Below are positions 54,343-63,145 of a stretch of DNA of 64,000 bases, in pieces; the stretch's first letter is position 1, and each line of letters begins with the position of its first letter. The stretch spans positions 620,001 to 684,000 of the forward strand of contig NZ_BMXU01000001.1 of NCBI RefSeq assembly GCF_014651915.1, given 5' to 3'. Made by a program: the position numbers and the translations under genes. The stretch is from Parvularcula lutaonensis. Lineage in GTDB: Bacteria; Pseudomonadota; Alphaproteobacteria; Caulobacterales; Parvularculaceae. The notes beneath the pieces were generated by a model. The model had not been told where the DNA came from. It made no database searches and saw only the letters and a program-made list of their open reading frames with translations.

Positions 54343-55041
54343 TTTTGCGACCAGGAGCGGCGCCATCGCCTGGGCGCTCAAGTTTCGCCAGGAAGCTCGG
54401 GCGTCGGACGGCATCGCGCTCAGGTCTGGCCTGGAAAACCCGAAGCGGTCATAGTCCTCGGCATAGAACCTCAGGATCGCCTCGGCATCCTCGCGGTGAA
54501 CGGTGACGTCACCAAGTTCCTTGGCTGAGGAGTTCGCTCTTTCGATCCCATAGGCCACCGTGTCTCCCGCGACCGCGTCGAGCCTGGCGACAAGGGCGTC
54601 GAATCCTGTCTCGAATCGGAAAACCTCGGCGTTCGCCGGAACGAAGTCCGCCTGCGGACGGATATGATTGTGGTAGATGCGTGGATCCTTCGCCGCCCCC
54701 GCAAACATGCGCCGTAGCCAGGACGAGAAGTCCGTCGCCATCCGTCCCTGGGCCTGTTTCTGGAAGCGGAATTCGCTGACGATCCGGTCGATCGGATCGC
54801 GCACCATCGTGAAGCAGAGGTCTATATCCTCGGGAATGAATTCGGTCAGGTCTTCGGCCGTGAAGTGCCCCGGCGGCGTGACGAAGCCGCGCTTCGCGAA
54901 CTCCGCCATGAAGGTAGTCCGGTTCGACATCACCGGCGTGCCGAAACGCCGCCCGAGATAATTGGTGATCGCCGTGCCCGCGGTTTTCGGGACATGGACG
55001 AAAAAAATCCGGGGACCGCCGCGTGGAATGTAGAGAGGCAT
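54319..55041 (-). CDS. sulfotransferase family 2 protein
   Basis: A 240-residue Sulfotransfer_2-type enzyme. IFFVHVPKTAGTAITNYLG is the PAPS 5'-phosphosulfate loop with the catalytic lysine, and MVRDPIDRIVSEFRFQK holds the 3'-phosphate arginine and serine. The C-terminal helix DAEAILRFYAEDYDRFGF fits heparan/chondroitin-type family members. It is unlike the sulfotransferase at 33824. ATG 55041 begins the conserved region; a GTG at 55074 is possible. It converges on rplQ and is divergent from the amidohydrolase with a 105-bp gap. Confidence 0.85.
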   Translation of the reverse strand: MPLYIPRGGPRIFFVHVPKTAGTAITNYLGRRFGTPVMSNRTTFMAEFAKRGFVTPPGHFTAEDLTEFIPEDIDLCFTMVRDPIDRIVSEFRFQKQAQGRMATDFSSWLRRMFAGAAKDPRIYHNHIRPQADFVPANAEVFRFETGFDALVARLDAVAGDTVAYGIERANSSAKELGDVTVHREDAEAILRFYAEDYDRFGFSRPDLSAMPSDARASWRNLSAQAMAPLLVAKEKRRWLK

Positions 55042-55146
55042 GGTCGGACCCGGTTTCTCCCTGCTGCACCGCACGCGCCAAAGGGCGCTGAACCGTCGTC
55101 ATAGGCCAGTCTGGACAGAGGCCTTCAATACGCTTCTAGTTCCATA

Positions 55147-56457
55147 ATGGTTAGATTTTTGTTCGCCGCCTCCGCTCTGGCGCTCGGCACGGCCCAGGCC
55201 GCCGACGTCACCGTCCTCCGTACCGACCGCCTCGTCGCCGTTCCCGGCGACAGCAGCCCCAAAGCGGCGACGATCCTGATCGAGGACGACAAGATCCTCG
55301 AGGTCCGGGATGGGCGCATTTCCGATCGGGCACTGTCGGAAGAGGGCCACACGGTCGAGGCGAGCTATGATCTCGGCGGGCACACCGTGCTGCCCGGCTT
55401 CATCGACGGTCATGTCCACATCACCAGCGAGAACAATCCGCGCGGAAGGCTCCAGCGCGTCGAGCTGAGCTCCGCCGACCGTGCGTTGATGGGTGCAGGA
55501 TTCGCGAAGAAGACCCTCATGGCTGGCTTCACGACAGTCCGTGACGTGGGTGCCGACGGCGAGGCGATCTTTGCCCTGCGCTCGGGCATCGAGAGGGGCG
55601 ATGTTCCGGGACCGCGCATCCTCGCCAGCGGCAACTCCGTTTCGATCACCGGCGGCCATGGTGACGGCACGCAGGGCTATGCCCTCGAAGTGGCGGAGCT
55701 GCTAAAGAGCCCTGCGGTCTGTGACGGCGCTGATGACTGCCGTCGTGCGGTTCGGGAGCAGATCCGCCGCGGCGCCGACCACATCAAGATCACTGCCACC
55801 GGCGGTGTCCTGTCGAACACACAGACAGGAACGGAGCAGCAGTTCACCAACGAAGAGCTCGCCGCCATCGTCGATGCCGCGAACAAAATGGGCCGCGATG
55901 TCACCGCGCATGCGCACGGCAAGGGCGGGATCGAAGCGGCGCTCAATGCCGGTGTGCGGACTATCGAGCACGGCACCTATCTCGACGATCGGACCATCCG
56001 TGCCTTCCGCCGGAACGACGCCTTCCTCGTGCCGACGCTTCTTGCTGGCGCCACGGTGGCCGAGTGGGCGAAAGACCCCAACACCTTCCTGACACCCGCC
56101 CAGCGCGCCAAGTCCGCCGAGGTCGGGCCTTTGATGCAGGAGATGGGGCGCCGCGCCCATGAGGGCGGCGTGAAGATTGCCTTCGGCACGGACTCGGGCG
56201 TCTCCAAGCACGGCGAGAACGCAAAGGAGTTCGCGCTGATGGTCGATGCAGGCATGACCGAGGAGGAAGCCATTCGTGCCGCCACGGTCGTCGGATCCCA
56301 GAACATCCGTATGGAAGACAAGATCGGCACGATCGAGGCGGGCAAGCTCGCCGACATTATCGCTGTGGAGGGCGATCCTCTCAGCGACATCGAATTGCTG
56401 CAGACCGCGGTCAATTTCGTGATGAAGGATGGCGAGGTCTTCAAGGCGCCCCAATAG
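55147..56457 (+). CDS. secreted metal-dependent amidohydrolase
   Basis: A 436-residue amidohydrolase-superfamily enzyme with a signal peptide (MVRFLFAASALALGTAQA). The TIM-barrel metal site has H89-x-H91 in GFIDGHVHI, the bridging lysine in HIKITATGG (a site for carboxylation), HAHGKGG, TIEHGTYLD and the aspartate in FGTDSGV. It resembles periplasmic Xaa-Pro or imidazolonepropionase-like dipeptidases; its exact substrate is not predictable. The C-terminus has the typical small beta domain (GKLADIIAVEGDPL). It ends three bases before the convergent glycosyltransferase gene. Confidence 0.9.
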   Translation: MVRFLFAASALALGTAQAADVTVLRTDRLVAVPGDSSPKAATILIEDDKILEVRDGRISDRALSEEGHTVEASYDLGGHTVLPGFIDGHVHITSENNPRGRLQRVELSSADRALMGAGFAKKTLMAGFTTVRDVGADGEAIFALRSGIERGDVPGPRILASGNSVSITGGHGDGTQGYALEVAELLKSPAVCDGADDCRRAVREQIRRGADHIKITATGGVLSNTQTGTEQQFTNEELAAIVDAANKMGRDVTAHAHGKGGIEAALNAGVRTIEHGTYLDDRTIRAFRRNDAFLVPTLLAGATVAEWAKDPNTFLTPAQRAKSAEVGPLMQEMGRRAHEGGVKIAFGTDSGVSKHGENAKEFALMVDAGMTEEEAIRAATVVGSQNIRMEDKIGTIEAGKLADIIAVEGDPLSDIELLQTAVNFVMKDGEVFKAPQ

Positions 56458-56460
56458 CTC

Positions 56461-57633
56461 CTAGCTTCGCGGCGTGCGGGTCCAGCGCTTGGTGCTCGCA
56501 CGCCCGGACTTTCCATAGACCCCGAATTTCGAGAGCAGGAACACCGGGAGCCGGGACAGCTCCGCAGGCGGCAGGACGCTGCGCCCGTCGCGAATATAGG
56601 CGATGACGACGGCATCGAAGAAGGTGAGGGCGGCAAGACCTGCCAGCAGGAGCGGCAGCCAGGCGCCGAGCATGAGGAGCACTGCGCCCACCCCGCCCGC
56701 GGCAAGCACGGCCGCTGCAAACACCGTCAGCGGAGGCACGGCGACGTTGAGGGCCAGCATGGCCTTCCACGGTGCGGTCAGCCCACTGACGAGAAGGCCC
56801 GGCACCCGTGCACGGGCCATGCGGAGGGAGCCATGTTCCCAACGCGCGCGCTGCACGGTGGCGGCGCTGTCGCTTTCGGGGAACGTGCTCGTCACCGCTA
56901 CATCTGGCAGGAAGTCGATCCGCATACCCTGCTGCGCTAGGGTCAGGGTCAGGGCCAGGTCCTCGACGATTTCGCCGGAGCCGAGCGCCAGTTTCTCCGC
57001 GACAGGCCACGGGAATGCCGCGCCCGCTCCGGTCAGGCGGGTCGTCTTTGCGAGCCGCCACAGCCCTTCCATCCTGGTCTTGTTGATCAACCGCCAGGCG
57101 AAGGCCGCGATCTTTCTCGCAGGGCTGGCGCTTTCCGCCGCTTCCATGAGGTAGAGCGCCTGCGCAGGCCGGCCGGAGGTTTCGGCCACCGAAGCCACAG
57201 CTTCGAAGAGTCCTTCGGCGTGAAAGCAGTCCGCATCGGTGAAGACCACCGTTGCTGGCGGGTTCTGGCGCAGGTGGTCGAGCGCGAACTGCAGCGCATA
57301 GCCCTTGCCGCGCTTCTCCGCATCCTTGCGCGCCAGCATTTCGGCGCCAGCCGCCAGCGCCACATCCGCCGTCCGGTCGGAACAATTGTCCGCGACGACG
57401 ATCAGCCGGTCCCGCGGCCGCAATTGGCGCTTCACGTCTTCAAGTGTCGCCGCGATGCCCGCTTCTTCGTTATGGGCGGGAATCACCACGGCCATCGGCC
57501 CGGCGCCGCCCTTGGCTACAGGTCCTCCGACCTTTCCGGATGCGAGGACTTCCACCAGCAGCCACAAGCCCAGCAGCAGCAATCCGGCGGAAAACACCGA
57601 TGCGACCACCGCGAGGAGCATGACAATCTGCAT
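56461..57633 (-). CDS. membrane family 2 glycosyltransferase
   Basis: A 390-residue processive-type GT2. One N-terminal helix (4-27) precedes the GT-A domain: VVIPAHNEEAGI, TDADCFHAEGL (DxD-like), VEDLALTLTLAQQG (the catalytic ED) and QRARWEHG, equivalent to the QxxRW motif. Two C-terminal hydrophobic segments follow (about 290-335). The presence of ED and QRARW suggests repeated sugar addition to a lipid or polymer. ATG 57633 follows AAAGGGG at 5 nt. It is divergent from the DegP-type protease gene. Confidence 0.88.
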   Translation of the reverse strand: MQIVMLLAVVASVFSAGLLLLGLWLLVEVLASGKVGGPVAKGGAGPMAVVIPAHNEEAGIAATLEDVKRQLRPRDRLIVVADNCSDRTADVALAAGAEMLARKDAEKRGKGYALQFALDHLRQNPPATVVFTDADCFHAEGLFEAVASVAETSGRPAQALYLMEAAESASPARKIAAFAWRLINKTRMEGLWRLAKTTRLTGAGAAFPWPVAEKLALGSGEIVEDLALTLTLAQQGMRIDFLPDVAVTSTFPESDSAATVQRARWEHGSLRMARARVPGLLVSGLTAPWKAMLALNVAVPPLTVFAAAVLAAGGVGAVLLMLGAWLPLLLAGLAALTFFDAVVIAYIRDGRSVLPPAELSRLPVFLLSKFGVYGKSGRASTKRWTRTPRS

Positions 57634-57765
57634 GGGAACCCCTTTTTCCCGTCCGGACGCGACCAAAACCGCCTATCTCTTGGGGACAGGACCGGCTCCG
57701 GTCTTGCCAGGCCGGGTCTAACGACCCATCCAAAGGGCTACAACACGCACCTTTCGGGGATGTTC

Positions 57766-59142
57766 ATGCGCGCAGTCACGCTTGTTCTAGCAGTTTTCGT
57801 CTCTCTCATCGCCAGCGCGTCGGCCGAAACGCGCCAGCCCGCGACAGATCTCGATCTCCGCGCCACCTATGCGCCGATCGTGAAGCAGACGGCGCCAGCG
57901 GTGGTGAACGTCTATACCAGCCGCACCGTCAGAACGCGCAGCCTCTTCGACGATCCCTTTTTCAGCCAGTTTTTCGGGCAGGCGCCGGGAGGGCAGACCC
58001 GCCAGCAAAATTCCCTGGGCTCGGGCGTGATCCTCGACCCTGACGGCATCATCGTGACGAACAACCACGTGGTCGAGGGAATGGATGAAATCCGCGTCTT
58101 CCTCCCTGACCGTCGCGAGTTCGAGGCCAAGCTCCTGCTCGCCGACCCCCAGACCGACCTGGCCGTCCTCAAGATCGATGCCGGTGAACCGCTACCGGCG
58201 CTCCGCTTTGCGGACAGCGACGCGGCGGAGGTCGGCGACATCGTCCTCGCCATCGGCAACCCGTTCGGGGTTGGCCAGACCGTCAGCTCAGGGATCGTCT
58301 CTGCGCTCAACCGGACGAATGTTTCGGTGTCGGACTTCCAGTTCTTCATCCAGACCGACGCCGCCATCAATCCCGGCAATTCGGGGGGCGCGCTCGTCGA
58401 TATCGACGGCAACCTGCTCGGCATCAACACGGCGATCTATTCCCGGTCCGGAGGGTCGAACGGCATCGGGTTCGCCATCCCCGGCAATCTCGTGCAGCGG
58501 GTCCTGGCGAGCGCAGTGACGGGAGAGACCGTGGTGCGCCGCCCGTGGCTCGGTGTGCTCGGGAGCGACGTTGACAGCCGCATTGCCGAAGCCATCGGCC
58601 TCGACCGTCCGCGGGGCGCGCTTATCAGCCAGCTCTTCAAGGGCGGCCCAGCGGACCGGGCAGGCCTCAAGGAAGGCGACATCATCGTCTCCATCGCGGG
58701 GCAGGAAGTCATGGACGGCGAAGCCCTTCGCTATCGCCCGGCGACCCGCTCGCCCGGCGAGACCATCGAGATTCGCTACCTCCGCGATGGCCGCGAGCGC
58801 CGCACAAGGGCAAAGCTCGAGTATCCGCCCGAAATCCCGGCAGCCAATCGCACACTGATCGAAGCGGACTGCCCGCTCTACGGCGTGACAATCGCGAACC
58901 TTTCGCCAGCCCTCAACGAGGAACTGGGTCGCAACCCCTTTGACAAGGGCGTTGTCGTCATCGGCGTCGATCCCCGCGTCGCCACGCGCCGCACACCGGT
59001 CCGCGCTGGCTACCAGATCTTCGCCATCAACGGACAAAGTGTCGATAAGGTCGACGATGTCCTCCGGGCGCTCCGCTTGCCGATGGAATCGATCACCGTG
59101 CGCGATGCCCGCGGACGGACCGGAACGATCAGGCTCCGCTGA
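57766..59142 (+). CDS. DegP/DegQ-type periplasmic serine protease (Do family)
   Basis: A 458-residue trypsin-like protease with a 20-residue signal peptide cleaved after SASA. The triad is H101 (NNHVVEG), D131 (PQTDLAVLKID) and S206 (GNSGGA). Two PDZ domains follow: the first about residues 250-345 (LGVLGSDVDSRIAEAIGL), the second about 370-455 (YGVTIANLSPALNEELG). It would degrade misfolded envelope proteins. ATG 57766 has GGGGA at 5 nt; another ATG six bases upstream lacks a good ribosome binding site. The last base is shared with the rarA start as TGATG. Confidence 0.93.
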   Translation: MRAVTLVLAVFVSLIASASAETRQPATDLDLRATYAPIVKQTAPAVVNVYTSRTVRTRSLFDDPFFSQFFGQAPGGQTRQQNSLGSGVILDPDGIIVTNNHVVEGMDEIRVFLPDRREFEAKLLLADPQTDLAVLKIDAGEPLPALRFADSDAAEVGDIVLAIGNPFGVGQTVSSGIVSALNRTNVSVSDFQFFIQTDAAINPGNSGGALVDIDGNLLGINTAIYSRSGGSNGIGFAIPGNLVQRVLASAVTGETVVRRPWLGVLGSDVDSRIAEAIGLDRPRGALISQLFKGGPADRAGLKEGDIIVSIAGQEVMDGEALRYRPATRSPGETIEIRYLRDGRERRTRAKLEYPPEIPAANRTLIEADCPLYGVTIANLSPALNEELGRNPFDKGVVVIGVDPRVATRRTPVRAGYQIFAINGQSVDKVDDVLRALRLPMESITVRDARGRTGTIRLR

Positions 59143-60443
59143 TGAGCCTTTTCGATGCGGCAGGTCTTGGCGATGCGGTCCCGACACCGCTGGCCGAGCG
59201 GCTGCGTCCGCAATCCCTCGATGAGGTCGTCGGCCAGAAGCAGCTCCTTGGCGAGGGCGGCAAGCTCCGTGTACTTCTGAAGACAGAGGCATTGCCATCG
59301 ATCATTCTCTACGGCCCGCCCGGAACCGGCAAGACCACCATCGCCCGCCTGATCGCCAAGGAGACAGGCCGGCACTTCGAGCAGCTCTCGGCCATTTTCT
59401 CCGGCGTGCCCGACCTCAAGAAGGCCTTCGCCGAAGCCGAGGCGCGGCGTGACACCGGCAGGGCAACGCTCCTTTTCGTCGACGAGCTCCATCGCTTCGA
59501 CAAGCGCCAGCAGGACAGCTTCCTGCCGCATATGGAGACCGGCCTCATCACGCTTGTCGGTGCAACAACAGAAAATCCCAGCTTCGCTTTCAACCGCGCG
59601 CTTCTGAGCCGCGCGGTCGCGCTCAAGCTCGAACGTCTGACAGCGGAGGATCTCGAAATTCTTCTTCAGCGTGCGGAGAAGGAACTCGCCAAGTCGCTTC
59701 CGGTCACGGACGAGGGCCGCGCCGCCCTCATCGCCATGGCCGACGGCGATGGCCGCGCGCTCCTCTCCCTCGCCGACCAAATTGCCGCCTCGAGCCCGCC
59801 TGAGCCCATGGGTGCCGAAGCTCTCCGCCGATCGTTCTCGGGCCGCGCCATGGCGGGCGACAAGAGTGGCGACATCCATTACGACTTCGCGAGCCTGCTC
59901 CAGAAGTCGATCCGGGGTTCCGACGATGACGCGGCCCTTTATTGGACCGCGCGGATGCTCGAGGCGGGCGAAGACCCGATGTTCATTTTCCGCCGCTTGA
60001 CGGTCATCGCGTCCGAAGACATCGGCAATGCCGACCCCCGTGCCTTGCAGGTGGTCATCGCCGCCCGCGAGGCTTTTCGCCAGCTCGGCGAACCCGAAGG
60101 ACACATCCCGCTGGGGCAGGCCGTCGCCTATCTTGCCACCGCGCCTAAGTCGAACGCCAGCTACTCCGCTTTCAAGAAAGCCATGGCATTCGCCAAGAAA
60201 ACCGGCTCGCTCCCGCCACCCATGCATGCGGTCAACGCGCCGACGAAGCTGATGAAGGAAGAGGGCAGGGGCGAGGGCTACGAATACGACCATGATGCCC
60301 CCGGCGGCCATGCCGGACTCAGTTACCTTCCCGAGGGTATGGAGAGGCTGGATTTCTACCAGCCCGTCGACCGGGGCTATGAGCGCGTGATCGCGGAGCG
60401 TTTGGCCCTGTTCCGGCAAAAACGACAGCAAAGACAGCGGTGA
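59142..60443 (+). CDS. rarA: replication-associated recombination protein A (AAA+ ATPase)
   Basis: A 433-residue RarA/MgsA, which acts at stalled replication forks. The Walker A is GPPGTGKTT (58-66) and the Walker B LLFVDELHRF (about 107-116), with sensor 1 GATTENPSF. The C-terminal tetramerisation region contains HYDFASLLQKSIRGSDDDAALYWTARML and DIGNADPRAL. It is translationally coupled to the protease gene, a pairing seen in alphaproteobacteria. Confidence 0.95.
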   Translation: MSLFDAAGLGDAVPTPLAERLRPQSLDEVVGQKQLLGEGGKLRVLLKTEALPSIILYGPPGTGKTTIARLIAKETGRHFEQLSAIFSGVPDLKKAFAEAEARRDTGRATLLFVDELHRFDKRQQDSFLPHMETGLITLVGATTENPSFAFNRALLSRAVALKLERLTAEDLEILLQRAEKELAKSLPVTDEGRAALIAMADGDGRALLSLADQIAASSPPEPMGAEALRRSFSGRAMAGDKSGDIHYDFASLLQKSIRGSDDDAALYWTARMLEAGEDPMFIFRRLTVIASEDIGNADPRALQVVIAAREAFRQLGEPEGHIPLGQAVAYLATAPKSNASYSAFKKAMAFAKKTGSLPPPMHAVNAPTKLMKEEGRGEGYEYDHDAPGGHAGLSYLPEGMERLDFYQPVDRGYERVIAERLALFRQKRQQRQR

Positions 60444-60496
60444 GACAGGTTCCGCTGCGCCGCGGCATGGTTTAGTGTCCCCGGACGGGTGGTCTC

Positions 60497-60622
60497 ATGC
60501 GCTTCATCAGTTTTCTCGTCACGCTCCTCATTCTCGCCGTGGTGCTCCTTTACGTTCTGGGCGATCGGCGGCAGCCTGAGACCCGGACGATCACGCAGGA
60601 GGTCGAGCTCGACGCTCGGTAG
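60497..60622 (+). CDS. 41-residue single-pass membrane peptide
   Basis: The reading is MRFISFLVTLLILAVVLLYV, then LGDRRQPETRTITQEVELDAR. A single transmembrane helix (residues about 3-21) is followed by a 20-residue hydrophilic tail. Codon use matches neighbours, ACGGGTGG precedes the ATG, and the stop is 4 bp before the next gene's ATG. No family is recalled with confidence. It is too short for most gene finders and lies between rarA and a secreted protein gene. Confidence 0.7.
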   Translation: MRFISFLVTLLILAVVLLYVLGDRRQPETRTITQEVELDAR

Positions 60623-60626
60623 CGCC

Positions 60627-62204
60627 ATGAAGCAAGCCATCCTCGCCAGTTTTCTCGCCCTTGCGTCCGCGACCGCTCCCTTTTCAGCGGCAAAGGCGCA
60701 GGTCGAACGTGCGAATTTCGACTCGAGCCCTTTCTCGCTCGGCACGCTGACCGAGAACGAAGGCGCCCTTGGCCGGGACCTTTGGGACGGGGCCACGGCC
60801 GAGGAGATCGCCGACCAGCTTCGCAACGTCCCCACCAGCTACGAGGATCCTGTCAAACGCCTGATCCTGCGGCGGGTGCTGCTTTCGCCGGGCAACGGCC
60901 CCGACGGCGCGGATGCCGATCTTGCCGGGCTGAAGCTGCTTCGTGCAGCAGAGGCCGGTTATGTGATGGAAGCCGGCGCCCTGGCCGAGCTGATGCCCGG
61001 CCTCGTGGTCCAGCCCTCGCTCAGCCGCATTGTCGCGATGCGCGACCTTTACAAGCTCCAGTTCGACCAAGCCTGCGCGCGCGGGGCAAACCTTCGGGAG
61101 GGGCGCCAGCAGCCCTTCTTCGTCCGCCTGCGGGCTTTCTGCTACATCCATGCGGGCGAGACGCCTGCCGCTGAGCTGACCATCAGTCTGGCGCGGGAAG
61201 AGGGCGTCCTCTCCCCTGGGGACGAGCAGATGTATGCGAACCTCTTCGCTCGCAGCGTTCCCAACGAATTTCCCCGCAGCGCTCTTCAGTATGCAGCCTA
61301 CCGCAAGCTCGGCGGGCTGTTCGCGCCTACGGATATTCCGGATGTCACGCCGGCCGTTGCAGCGGCCATTGTCTATGACCGCGGCCTTTCGACTCCGACA
61401 CGCTCGGCCGCTCTCGTCCGCGCTGCTCGGGAAGACCTGGTCCCCGCCCGCGATCTTGCTGACGCTGCTGCCTCGCTCGAAGGCGAGGAGGTCGCGAGCG
61501 TCATCGCCACCATCGCGGCCCAGCCCGCAGGCTCCTTCAACCGGTCCCAGGCCATCGGTGAAGCCTTGGTTGCAGCGAAGCAGAACCCGGATCTCTACCT
61601 CGTCCTGACCAAGATCTATGGTCAGGAAATAGCCTCCATGCGGCCCGACGCCGTGACCATGCCCTACGCGACCGAGCTTGCGCTCAGTTCGCTGATCATC
61701 CGAAACTTCGCGACGGCTGAAGCCTGGATCCAGGCGGTCGCCGCCGAGAACACCATCGGAGCGGAACGCGCGTTCCTCAACCTTGCCAAGCTCTACAGCT
61801 ATCTTCGCCCCGGCGCGGCGCAGCGTCTTGCAGGCGCGATCGGCGAGCGCCTGCCCGACCCGCCGGTTCCCGCCATTCGCATTCCCGATGCCCTGGCGCA
61901 GGCGCAGGCGAGCGCGGATCTCCCCACGACCGTGGACCGGGCGATCACGGCAGCGGCCAGCGGCGCGCGTGGATCCATGCTCCTCGCCGCACTCGCCACA
62001 TCCGGCGTCCGTGCCTCGGGCGAGCTTGCCGCTGTGCGCGATACGGTCGGCGCGGCCCTTTACAAGCGTGCCGAAGCCAACCGCCTTGCCGCGGACGCAG
62101 CCTTCCAGCGTCAGGCCCTCGAGAGCGTAGGGTCCCTCCGTGAGGAGGTCATCAACAAGGAAGCCTACGTCCCGCGCCTCAAGCCGATCGCGGCAGGTCA
62201 GTGA
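60627..62204 (+). CDS. secreted alpha-helical repeat protein, unknown function
   Basis: A 525-residue protein with a signal peptide (MKQAILASFLALASATAPFSAAKAQ). The mature part is almost entirely helical with alanine-rich, TPR/SEL1-like hairpins, two cysteines (FDQACARG and RAFCYIHAGETP) and a C-terminal SLREEVINKEAYVPRLKPI tail. I recognise no family domain. ATG 60627 is 4 bp after the small membrane-peptide stop, and the stop overlaps the xerD GTG as GTGA, so all three may form one operon. Confidence 0.8.
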   Translation: MKQAILASFLALASATAPFSAAKAQVERANFDSSPFSLGTLTENEGALGRDLWDGATAEEIADQLRNVPTSYEDPVKRLILRRVLLSPGNGPDGADADLAGLKLLRAAEAGYVMEAGALAELMPGLVVQPSLSRIVAMRDLYKLQFDQACARGANLREGRQQPFFVRLRAFCYIHAGETPAAELTISLAREEGVLSPGDEQMYANLFARSVPNEFPRSALQYAAYRKLGGLFAPTDIPDVTPAVAAAIVYDRGLSTPTRSAALVRAAREDLVPARDLADAAASLEGEEVASVIATIAAQPAGSFNRSQAIGEALVAAKQNPDLYLVLTKIYGQEIASMRPDAVTMPYATELALSSLIIRNFATAEAWIQAVAAENTIGAERAFLNLAKLYSYLRPGAAQRLAGAIGERLPDPPVPAIRIPDALAQAQASADLPTTVDRAITAAASGARGSMLLAALATSGVRASGELAAVRDTVGAALYKRAEANRLAADAAFQRQALESVGSLREEVINKEAYVPRLKPIAAGQ

Positions 62205-63145
62205 GCGACGCCTGGGCCATCGAGGCCTTTCTCGAAATGATGGTCGTCGAGCGCGGCTCGTCCCAGCGGACCGTGCGCAATTACGGCCGTGACCTCGGCC
62301 GAGTCACAGAGTTCCTGGGCAAGCGCAACAAGGACCTCCTCTCCGCGGGCCGCGATGACCTTGCAGCCTATTTCCAGCATCTCGAAAAGACAGGCCGGAG
62401 CCAGGCAACAGCCGCGCTCTGCCTGTCCGCTATTCGCCAGTTCTACGGCTACGCCTTCGCTGACGAGCTGCGCCCCGATAACCCCGCGCTCACGCTCGAA
62501 GCGCCGAAGAAAGCCAAGCGCCTGCCGAAGGTCCTGACGGTGGAGGAGGTCTCCGACCTTCTCGATACCGCCGACCGCGAGGCTGAAAGCGGTGATGCCA
62601 AGGCGCTGCGGCTGCAAGCGCTGCTGCATGTGCTTTACGCCACGGGCCTCAGGGTTTCGGAGCTCGTCTCCCTCTCGGCCAACAGCTTTTTCGGCACCGG
62701 TGGCTCGATCCTAAGAATCAGGGGCAAGGGAGACAAGGAACGCCTTGTCCCCCTGACCGAGGAGGCCGAGAAAAACCTCCGCCGCTATCACGAAGAAGCG
62801 CGCCCGGCCTTCCTGCCCGAGGGTGGCAGCAAGTGGTTGTTTCCGAGCCGAGGCAAGCAAGGTCACCTGACCACCGCCCGTTTCGCGCAGCTTCTCAAGG
62901 AGATAGCGGCGAGGGCAGGAATTGAGCCCACGAAAATCAGCCCCCACGTCCTGCGCCACGCCTTTGCGACCCACCTGCTCGAAGGCGGCGCGGATTTAAG
63001 GTCCCTCCAACACCTTCTGGGGCATGCTGACATCACGACCACACAGGTCTACACGCACGTCAGACAAGACAGGCTGCGCAGGGCACTCGAAGAGTACCAC
63101 CCCCTGGCGCGCCCCGGGAAAGGAAGTCATGCGGACGTATCTTGA
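62201..63145 (+). CDS. xerD: site-specific tyrosine recombinase XerD
   Basis: A 314-residue recombinase that resolves chromosome dimers at dif with XerC and FtsK. The N-terminal SAM-like domain spans about 1-100. The catalytic residues are R151 (TGLRVSEL), K176 ([11 protein letters not shown]), H249 and R252 ([10 protein letters not shown]), H275 ([10 protein letters not shown]) and the nucleophile Y284 (VYTHV). It is complete and in a stable housekeeping context, so it is not a phage integrase. It starts with GTG and overlaps accA by 17 bp. Confidence 0.96.
   Translation: MSDAWAIEAFLEMMVVERGSSQRTVRNYGRDLGRVTEFLGKRNKDLLSAGRDDLAAYFQHLEKTGRSQATAALCLSAIRQFYGYAFADELRPDNPALTLEAPKKAKRLPKVLTVEEVSDLLDTADREAESGDAKALRLQALLHVLYATGLRVSELVSLSANSFFGTGGSILRIRGKGDKERLVPLTEEAEKNLRRYHEEARPAFLPEGGSKWLFPSRGKQGHLTTARFAQLLKEIAARAGIEPTKISPHVLRHAFATHLLEGGADLRSLQHLLGHADITTTQVYTHVRQDRLRRALEEYHPLARPGKGSHADVS

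Noticed and set aside
57220-57765. Long N-terminal extension of the DegP-type protease
   Set aside because: It overlaps the divergent glycosyltransferase; a good signal peptide begins at 57766.
62201-63145. Tyrosine recombinase as a phage or island integrase
   Set aside because: Sequence and neighbours (accA) fit XerD; no attachment-site duplication or phage genes.
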